Origin: Desulfobia sp.
GTDB lineage: Bacteria; Desulfobacterota; Desulfobulbia; Desulfobulbales; SURF-16
Direction: 5' to 3'
Length of the DNA stretch: 5,029 nucleotides
NCBI GenBank assembly: GCA_030608985.1
Contig: JAUWDC010000133.1
Coordinates: 1-5,029, forward strand
Part shown: positions 1 to 5,029 of the stretch, piece by piece
How the letters are laid out: each line of letters opens with the position of its first letter
Position numbering within the stretch: position 1 is the stretch's first letter
Notes under the pieces: generated by a model
Seen by the model: the letters and a program-made list of their open reading frames with translations, nothing else
Told to the model about the DNA's origin: nothing
Databases searched by the model: none
Translations under genes and position numbers: made by a program

Positions 1-8
1 ATAGCAGT

Positions 9-64
9 GAGATGCAAGAAAACTTTATGTCTAAAATAAATTATAAAAAATTGTCCTGCATCTC
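9..64. repeat. Inverted repeat upstream of pilC
   Basis: GAGATGCA at 9-16 is perfectly complementary to TGCATCTC at 57-64, separated by a 40-base AT-rich stretch. The second arm ends 33 bases before the pilC start codon. No T-run follows it, so it does not read as an intrinsic terminator. It could be a regulator site, a weak leader structure or chance. The 1-97 leader holds no convincing promoter or gene. Confidence 0.3.
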
Positions 65-97
65 TCGATAAAGCTTCAATCTAAAGGAATTTAGAAC

Positions 98-1306
98 ATG
101 CCAATTTATACCTGGAAAGGAAAAAATTCTTACGGTGAGAAAAGGAAAGGAAAGCTGGAGGCTCCGAGCGAGGCTGCAGCTGCTGCACAGCTCAAAAAAA
201 TGAGAATAACAACCACGGTCCTGAAAGAGGCACCAAAAGATATTTTTGAAAATATCGCTCTCTTCCAGCCCAAAGTAACGGGCAAGGATGTGGTCATATT
301 TACCAGGCAGTTGTCAACCATGATCGATGCCGGTCTTCCTTTGGTGCAAAGTATTCAGATTCTTGCTGCTCAGCAAGATAACAGTACGTTTAAAAAAGTA
401 CTTACTGATATCCAGACTGATGTCGAAACCGGTATGACTTTTGCCGAATCTATGAAAAAACATCCGAAAGTTTTCGACAATTTATATTGTAATATGATTG
501 ATGCCGGTGAAGTTGGAGGTATCCTCGATACCATTCTCAACCGTCTGGCAAATTTCATGGAAAAAAGCATGGTGCTGAAGAAAAAAATAAAAGGTGCCAT
601 GACATACCCTGCAATCTGTCTTTGTATCGCATTAGTAATAACAGCGGTTATTCTTGTTTTCGTCGTACCTGTTTTCGCAAGCATGTTTGCTGATTTTGGT
701 TCAGCATTACCCGCACCAACACAGTTTGTCGTGGATTTAAGTGAATTTGCCCAAAGCTATTTCTTTATTATTATTGGGGGGATAGTTTTATTTGTTGTTG
801 CGATAAAAAAGACGTATGCAACAAAAAAAGGTCGCAAATTCATCGATAGAGCTTCGTTGAAGGCCCCTGTTGTCGGTACATTGATCCAAAGGGTTGCAGT
901 TGCAAAATTCACGAGGACATTGGGAACAATGCTCCAGAGTGGCGTTCCTATTCTTGATTCTCTTACAGTAGTGGGCAAAACGGCTGGAAATGCTATAATA
1001 GAAGAGGCTGTTTTCAGGGTAGCAGATGCAATTACCGAAGGTCGCACCATTGCAGAACCTCTGGAAGAAACAGGAGTTTTTCCAGGTATGGTTGTGCAAA
1101 TGATAAATGTCGGTGAAGCAACAGGTGCTCTTGACGTTATGCTGGAGAAAATTGCTGATTTTTACGATCAAGAAGTTGATCAGGCTGTAGATAATATGAC
1201 GGCAATGATTGAGCCGTTCATGATGGTTTTCCTTGGTGGATTAATTGGCGGGCTCGTCATTGCCATGTACCTGCCGATCTTTAAGATGGCCAGTGTTGTT
1301 GGTTAA
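98..1306 (+). CDS. pilC: PilC: type IV pilus / type II secretion inner-membrane platform protein
   Basis: This is a polytopic inner-membrane platform protein (PilC/GspF family). In known systems it sits at the base of the type IV pilus machine and couples the PilB/PilT ATPases to pilin assembly and retraction. The 402 residues match the usual family length of about 400. The N-terminus (YTWKGKN, then KRKGKLEAPSEAAAAAQLKK) is the cytoplasmic lead-in typical of PilC. Two T2SSF domains follow, at about residues 65-190 and 268-392, each with the repeated signature MIDAGEVGGILD (133-144) and MINVGEATGALD (335-346). Hydrophobic segments lie at about 171-193, 221-237 and 372-394, giving three membrane helices. 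The start has an AAGGA ribosome binding site at 85-89, 8 bases upstream. Whether it serves a pilus or a type II secretion system cannot be settled without its neighbours. The N-terminal style favours PilC, and pilB or pilT may lie upstream of the window. Confidence 0.93.
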   Translation: MPIYTWKGKNSYGEKRKGKLEAPSEAAAAAQLKKMRITTTVLKEAPKDIFENIALFQPKVTGKDVVIFTRQLSTMIDAGLPLVQSIQILAAQQDNSTFKKVLTDIQTDVETGMTFAESMKKHPKVFDNLYCNMIDAGEVGGILDTILNRLANFMEKSMVLKKKIKGAMTYPAICLCIALVITAVILVFVVPVFASMFADFGSALPAPTQFVVDLSEFAQSYFFIIIGGIVLFVVAIKKTYATKKGRKFIDRASLKAPVVGTLIQRVAVAKFTRTLGTMLQSGVPILDSLTVVGKTAGNAIIEEAVFRVADAITEGRTIAEPLEETGVFPGMVVQMINVGEATGALDVMLEKIADFYDQEVDQAVDNMTAMIEPFMMVFLGGLIGGLVIAMYLPIFKMASVVG

Positions 1307-1379
1307 GCTAATGACCGGAAAAATGATACACTTGTAAAAAGCTGTGATTTGAATTATCGCCAACAGTAATATTAACTAA

Positions 1380-1406
1380 TTGACAAAGATTAACGCGGCG
1401 TATGAG
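1380..1406 (+). promoter_or_regulatory. Weak sigma70-like promoter candidate for eno
   Basis: A perfect -35 hexamer TTGACA lies at 1380-1385. The best -10 match is TATGAG at 1401-1406 (four of six consensus bases) after a short 15-base spacer. It lies in the 137-base gap between pilC and eno, where an independent promoter for the unrelated glycolytic gene would be expected. The spacing and -10 are poor, so this is tentative. Confidence 0.25.
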
Positions 1407-1443
1407 CGCTTTGCTGCAAATACGTCCAAAGAGGAGATTGTAA

Positions 1444-2736
<1,293 letters not shown>

Positions 2737-2755
2737 CAAAAGGGAGAATATAACT

Positions 2756-3040
2756 ATGACACTGACTAAGGCGGATTTGGTACATAAAATATATCAGACT
2801 CATGATCTTTCTAAAACAGAAGCCACAGAGACTATAGAAGCTTTTTTGCGAATCAGTAAAGATTGTCTGGCAGGCGGTGAGGATCTTTTGATCAGTGGTT
2901 TTGGCAAGTTTAATGTAAAAGATAAAAAACCGCGTCGAGGTCGTAATCCCCAGACAGGAGAGGAATTAATGTTGGATTCTCGGCGGGTGATTACATTTAA
3001 GCCTTCAGGACTTCTGCGGAATAGAGTAAATGCTGGATAG
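2756..3040 (+). CDS. ihfA: Integration host factor alpha-like (HU/IHF family) DNA-bending protein
   Basis: This small nucleoid protein binds the DNA minor groove as a dimer and bends it sharply, assisting sigma54 promoters, replication and recombination. The 94 residues (HU about 90, IHF-alpha about 99) begin LTKADLVHKIY, typical of the dimerisation helices. They continue with GFGKF (48-52) and the DNA-binding arm RGRNPQTGEE (61-70), whose P65 is the intercalating proline. The protein ends with SRRVITFKPSGLLRNRVNAG. The RRV-TF-P C-terminal pattern resembles IhfA more than IhfB or HU, but the subunit type is inferred by eye. I chose the ATG because AGGGAG at 2741-2746 lies 9 bases before it and the product then begins like its homologues. 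An in-frame upstream TTG (2702) would overlap eno and add a tail unlike the family. The gene follows eno by 19 bases, and the terminator at 3220-3257 probably ends the shared transcript. Confidence 0.9.
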   Translation: MTLTKADLVHKIYQTHDLSKTEATETIEAFLRISKDCLAGGEDLLISGFGKFNVKDKKPRRGRNPQTGEELMLDSRRVITFKPSGLLRNRVNAG

Positions 3041-3068
3041 ATTTCGGATTTCGGATTTTTGATTTTGA
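3041..3068 (+). repeat. Tandem heptamer repeat, ATTTCGG type
   Basis: Four consecutive 7-base units begin directly after the ihfA stop codon: ATTTCGG (3041-3047), ATTTCGG (3048-3054), ATTTTTG (3055-3061) and ATTTTGA (3062-3068). The first two are identical and the last two each match the first at five of seven positions. Read on the other strand they translate into NPKSEIRN-like peptide. I recall such peptide as a recurrent artefact in predicted proteins of deltaproteobacteria and environmental genomes, from memory only. Confidence 0.75.
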
Positions 3069-3074
3069 ATTGCA

Positions 3075-3088
3075 GGGTGTCGGGTGTC
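3075..3088 (+). repeat. Tandem heptamer repeat, GGGTGTC type
   Basis: Two perfect adjacent copies of GGGTGTC occupy 3075-3081 and 3082-3088, starting 6 bases after the ATTTCGG block. Two copies alone could be chance. The same 7-base unit length as the blocks on either side makes shared origin more likely. Confidence 0.55.
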
Positions 3089-3094
3089 AATTAT

Positions 3095-3164
3095 CAGCTC
3101 GATCATACGGTGGCAATAGCCCAGAGCTGTTGAAGAAGCGAGCTCGGAGTCGCGTTCCTCGCTT
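3095..3164. repeat. Two adjacent inverted repeats in the GC-richer core of the gap
   Basis: CAGCTC (3095-3100) pairs with GAGCTG (3124-3129) across 23 bases. AAGCGAG (3136-3142) then pairs perfectly with CTCGCTT (3158-3164) across 15 bases. The core also holds the palindromes CGAGCTCG (3139-3146) and TCGCGA (3171-3176). It is visibly richer in G and C than the flanking genes and sits between the heptamer blocks. I see no coding sequence in it. It may be a degenerate mobile or repeat element, or a structured RNA segment of the ihfA 3' end. Confidence 0.4.
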
Positions 3165-3183
3165 ACCTGCTCGCGAATTGTAA

Positions 3184-3211
3184 CTGCAAACTGCAAACCG
3201 CAAACTGCCAA
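3184..3211 (+). repeat. Tandem heptamer repeat, CTGCAAA type
   Basis: Four consecutive units are CTGCAAA (3184-3190), CTGCAAA (3191-3197), CCGCAAA (3198-3204) and CTGCCAA (3205-3211). The last two differ from the first by one base each. Translated on the minus strand this gives QFAVCSLQ-type peptide, another pattern I recall from spurious predicted proteins. A 10-base palindrome CTGATATCAG (3212-3221) follows immediately and runs into the base of the terminator stem. Confidence 0.75.
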
Positions 3212-3219
3212 CTGATATC

Positions 3220-3257
3220 AGACGGGTCTGTTGTGTTACAGCCCCGTCTTTTTTTTT
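3220..3257 (+). terminator. Strong intrinsic terminator after ihfA
   Basis: The stem AGACGGG (3220-3226) pairs with CCCGTCT (3243-3249). After one T/C mismatch it continues with CTGT (3228-3231) pairing with ACAG (3238-3241), closing a 6-base loop. An uninterrupted run of nine T (3249-3257) follows. The geometry is a textbook rho-independent terminator for + strand transcription, probably ending the eno-ihfA transcript. It works in one direction only, as the opposite strand has no T-run. It ends 23 bases before the lpxD start codon, so it may also affect lpxD expression. Confidence 0.88.
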
Positions 3258-3279
3258 GGGGGGGAGGGATAGAAAGAGG
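3258..3279 (+). promoter_or_regulatory. Purine-rich ribosome binding region of lpxD
   Basis: A run of seven G (3258-3264) directly follows the terminator T-run, then AGGG (3265-3268) and GAGG (3276-3279). The AGGG lies 12 bases before the ATG at 3281 and the GAGG only 1 base before it, so neither has ideal spacing. The whole purine tract probably serves as the ribosome binding site. Confidence 0.45.
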
Positions 3280-3280
3280 T

Positions 3281-4345
3281 ATGGACCAAAAAAAAACAAC
3301 ACTAGCCACATTAGCCAATATGGTAGAAGGAATTGTTGTCGGAGACCCTGAAACTCCTATAACAAATTTAGCTGACCTTGAAAGTGCTGGGCCAGGTGAT
3401 ATTACTTTTCTTGTAAAAAAACAGCATATTGGAAAATTATCTTCCGAAAAAGCATCAGCATGCATTATACCCAGTGATATAGAAGGAATTGATATCCCAG
3501 CTATTAAGGTGAAAAATCCAATCCTGGCAGCTACGATTATTCATAATTTTTTTCTGGAAAAGCCTTATACTGCCGGTGGAATTCATCATTCAGCCCATAT
3601 TGGGACAGGATGTCACGTGCCCGCAGATGTTACTATTGGGCCGATGGTTGTTTTAGGAGATCATGTCAAGCTAGGAGACAGAGTAACCCTCGAATCAGGT
3701 GTTATTCTCGGGGATGGTGTGGTTGTCGGGAGTGATTCTGAAATCTGTGCCAATGCAACAGTACGAAAGAATTGCCTGATCGGTAGTCGTGTTATTATTG
3801 CCAGCGGAACTGTTGTTGGTAGTGATGGTTTTGGCTATATTCCTGACGAACTTGGAAATCATATAAAAAGACCGCACGTCGGTATTGTTCAGATTGAAGA
3901 TGATGTTGAAATTGGTGCCAATGTCTGTATTGATAGGGCAACATTTGGTACCACATTGATTCGGAAAGGAACAAAAATTGATAACCTGGTTCAGGTTGCC
4001 CACAATGTTGAAATAGGCGAAAAGTCTCTGATTTTAGCTGAGACTGCTATTGGCGGCAGTACGAAACTTGGTAATAATGTTATTATTAGTGGACATGTTA
4101 CGATAAAAGACCATGTAGAATTGGGGGCCGGGGTTATTGTCGCAGGTAAAAGTGGAATTACTTCCAGCCACGAGGCCGGTGCCGTTATCTCAGGAATACC
4201 CGCCATTCCTCATAAGAAGTGGTTGCGGGCAACTATTGCTTTCCCACGTCTTCCACAAGTCATTAAGGATCTCAGAAAGCTGATGAAAAAGATAGATCTG
4301 CTGGAAGGAAAAATAAACAGAGAGAAGGAGAATAGGAATGACTGA
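3281..4345 (+). CDS. lpxD: LpxD: UDP-3-O-(3-hydroxyacyl)glucosamine N-acyltransferase
   Basis: LpxD performs the third step of lipid A synthesis, moving a 3-hydroxyacyl chain from acyl-ACP to the 2-amino group of UDP-3-O-acyl-glucosamine. The 354 residues compare with 341 in E. coli. The N-terminal uridine-binding domain (about 1-100) contains TLATLANMVEG and LESAGPGDITFL. A left-handed beta-helix of hexapeptide repeats follows (about 103-300), with SDGFGYIPD (181-189), IGANVCIDRAT (211-221) and the catalytic histidine H241 in DNLVQVAHNVEIG. The C-terminal helix (about 317-352) is charged. The ATG at 3281 gives the family-like N-terminus; an in-frame GTG at 3233 lies inside the terminator loop and is rejected. 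Nine consecutive A (3288-3296) occupy codons 3-6. No good promoter is visible in the 23 bases after the terminator. The stop overlaps the fabZ start (ATGACTGA), suggesting translational coupling. Confidence 0.96.
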   Translation: MDQKKTTLATLANMVEGIVVGDPETPITNLADLESAGPGDITFLVKKQHIGKLSSEKASACIIPSDIEGIDIPAIKVKNPILAATIIHNFFLEKPYTAGGIHHSAHIGTGCHVPADVTIGPMVVLGDHVKLGDRVTLESGVILGDGVVVGSDSEICANATVRKNCLIGSRVIIASGTVVGSDGFGYIPDELGNHIKRPHVGIVQIEDDVEIGANVCIDRATFGTTLIRKGTKIDNLVQVAHNVEIGEKSLILAETAIGGSTKLGNNVIISGHVTIKDHVELGAGVIVAGKSGITSSHEAGAVISGIPAIPHKKWLRATIAFPRLPQVIKDLRKLMKKIDLLEGKINREKENRND

Positions 4346-4781
4346 ACAACAACAGTATGATATTTCAGAAATCTTGAAAATACTTCCTCATAGATATCCA
4401 TTTGTCCTGGTTGATCGTATCCTCGAAGTAGAGGTGGGCAACTCTATTAAGGGGTTAAAAAATGTGACGATAAATGAGCCTTTTTTCCAGGGACATTTTC
4501 CTTCTGAGCCTGTAATGCCAGGTGTTCTGATCATGGAAGGGATGGCCCAGATAGGTGCAATGCTTGCTTATTTGACCGAAAAGGACAAAATTGGCAACAG
4601 TCTTGTCTATTTTGCCGGAATGGATGGTGTACGTTTTAGGAAAAAAGTAGTACCTGGAGATCAGATTATTTATCAGCTCAAAATTTTAAAACGTAAATCA
4701 AAACTCTTTAAAATTGAAGGGAAAGCTTTCGTGGATGATGCGCTGGCCGCTGAAGCAGTCCTTTTGGCAACTTTTTCGTAA
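4338..4781 (+). CDS. fabZ: FabZ: 3-hydroxyacyl-ACP dehydratase
   Basis: FabZ dehydrates (3R)-3-hydroxyacyl-ACP to trans-2-enoyl-ACP in the cytoplasmic type II fatty acid cycle. It competes with LpxA and LpxD for the same 3-hydroxyacyl-ACPs, which explains why the genes are clustered. The 147 residues form one hot-dog domain of normal length. Visible motifs are [14 protein letters not shown] (15-28), [15 protein letters not shown] (49-63) with catalytic H53, and IMEGMAQ (65-71) with catalytic E67. [11 protein letters not shown] (100-110) is the usual conserved segment near the active-site tunnel. The start overlaps the lpxD stop by 8 bases and has AAGGAG at 4325-4330, 7 bases upstream. No key residue is missing. 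Confidence 0.97.
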   Translation: MTEQQQYDISEILKILPHRYPFVLVDRILEVEVGNSIKGLKNVTINEPFFQGHFPSEPVMPGVLIMEGMAQIGAMLAYLTEKDKIGNSLVYFAGMDGVRFRKKVVPGDQIIYQLKILKRKSKLFKIEGKAFVDDALAAEAVLLATFS

Positions 4782-4825
4782 AAATTCCGTGTTTGATTTA
4801 CGCAAAACTTAAAACTATTCTCACT

Positions 4826-5029
4826 ATGTCAATACATCCTTCAGCTATAATTGATTCAGCAGCCGAACTCGACAGCACAGTAACAGTAGGGCCTTATGCG
4901 GTTATTGAAAACGGTGTCAAGATAGGAGCCGAGACTGATATTGGTCCTCATGCTGTGATAGGAGGTCATACAACCATTGGTAAAAACAATAAAATAGGGC
5001 CGTTTACTTCGATTGGCACACCTCCTCAG
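4826..5029 (+). CDS. lpxA: LpxA: UDP-GlcNAc O-acyltransferase (N-terminal part, cut by window end)
   Basis: LpxA catalyses the first step of lipid A synthesis, transferring a 3-hydroxyacyl chain from ACP to the 3-OH of UDP-GlcNAc. Only 68 codons lie in the window, against about 260 in the family. They begin [10 protein letters not shown], the standard LpxA start, and continue with hexapeptide repeats of the left-handed beta-helix ([15 protein letters not shown], then [14 protein letters not shown]), ending in IGTPPQ, which matches the family's SIG-PQ segment. The catalytic histidine, near residue 125 in E. coli, is beyond the window. The ATG is 44 bases after the fabZ stop. Unlike the other genes here it has no recognisable Shine-Dalgarno sequence, the upstream bases being AACTTAAAACTATTCTCACT. 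The frame is open back into fabZ, but the homologous N-terminus fixes this start. lpxB probably lies further downstream. Confidence 0.95.
   Translation, partial: MSIHPSAIIDSAAELDSTVTVGPYAVIENGVKIGAETDIGPHAVIGGHTTIGKNNKIGPFTSIGTPPQ

Noticed and set aside
3..71. Open frame from the window edge ending at TAA 69-71, as the tail of an upstream gene
   Set aside because: The 22 residues show no recognisable PilB/PilT or other C-terminal motif, and the region is AT-rich like a spacer. It cannot be supported.
130..1171. Minus-strand frames of 63-127 codons inside pilC
   Set aside because: They are antisense shadows of a well-supported gene, with no ribosome binding site and no family resemblance.
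3041..3211. CRISPR array
   Set aside because: The repeats are only 7 bases, directly adjacent, and have no spacers.
3233..3280. GTG at 3233 as the lpxD start
   Set aside because: It lies inside the terminator loop, and the extra 16 residues would be translated from the hairpin, T-run and G-run. The ATG at 3281 gives the expected LpxD N-terminus.
3005..3465. Overlapping minus-strand open frames of 68-100 codons across the ihfA-lpxD gap
   Set aside because: They are created by translating the heptamer repeats (QNQKSEIRN, QFAVCSLQ) and the antisense of lpxD. They have no ribosome binding sites or domain features and are best read as artefacts.
3691..4206. Minus-strand frames inside lpxD
   Set aside because: They are low-complexity, rich in Asn, Thr and Ile, arising from the antisense of hexapeptide-repeat codons. 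They are not credible genes.

Overview
The window looks like part of a Gram-negative chromosome with moderate to low GC. The lipid A genes show an outer membrane. The gene content and the style of the intergenic repeats suggest a sulfate-reducer-type deltaproteobacterium (Desulfobacterota, perhaps Desulfobulbales-like). That placement is an inference from protein flavour and repeat type, not from a database search. All genes are on the + strand. I see no mobile element, CRISPR array, RNA gene or defence system.

Left part (1-1443): pilC, the inner-membrane platform protein of the type IV pilus or type II secretion machinery, is preceded by a 97-base AT-rich leader containing an 8-bp inverted repeat. 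After it comes a 137-base spacer with no terminator-like hairpin, only a weak promoter-like TTGACA site.

Middle (1444-3040): eno (enolase, glycolysis) is followed after 19 bases by a 94-residue IHF-alpha/HU-family DNA-bending protein. The two are probably co-transcribed. The enolase has every catalytic residue but an unusual cysteine-containing C-terminal tail (CMPC).

Intergenic region 3041-3280: this 240-base gap is the most unusual part of the window. It carries three different tandem heptamer repeats (ATTTCGG-type, GGGTGTC-type, CTGCAAA-type), two inverted repeats in a GC-richer core, and a strong intrinsic terminator. The terminator's T-run ends only 23 bases before the next gene's start codon.

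Right part (3281-5029): lpxD, fabZ and the first 68 codons of lpxA form the classic lipid A / fatty acid cluster. FabZ makes trans-2-enoyl-ACP for chain elongation. LpxA and LpxD use 3-hydroxyacyl-ACPs to acylate UDP-GlcNAc and its derivative at the start of lipid A synthesis. lpxD and fabZ overlap by 8 bases; lpxA follows after 44 bases and runs off the window edge.

The genes are ordinary housekeeping genes and I do not find a new biological system. The points worth a second look are the composite heptamer-repeat island, the terminator and homopolymer arrangement at the head of the lpx cluster, and the enolase CxxC tail.
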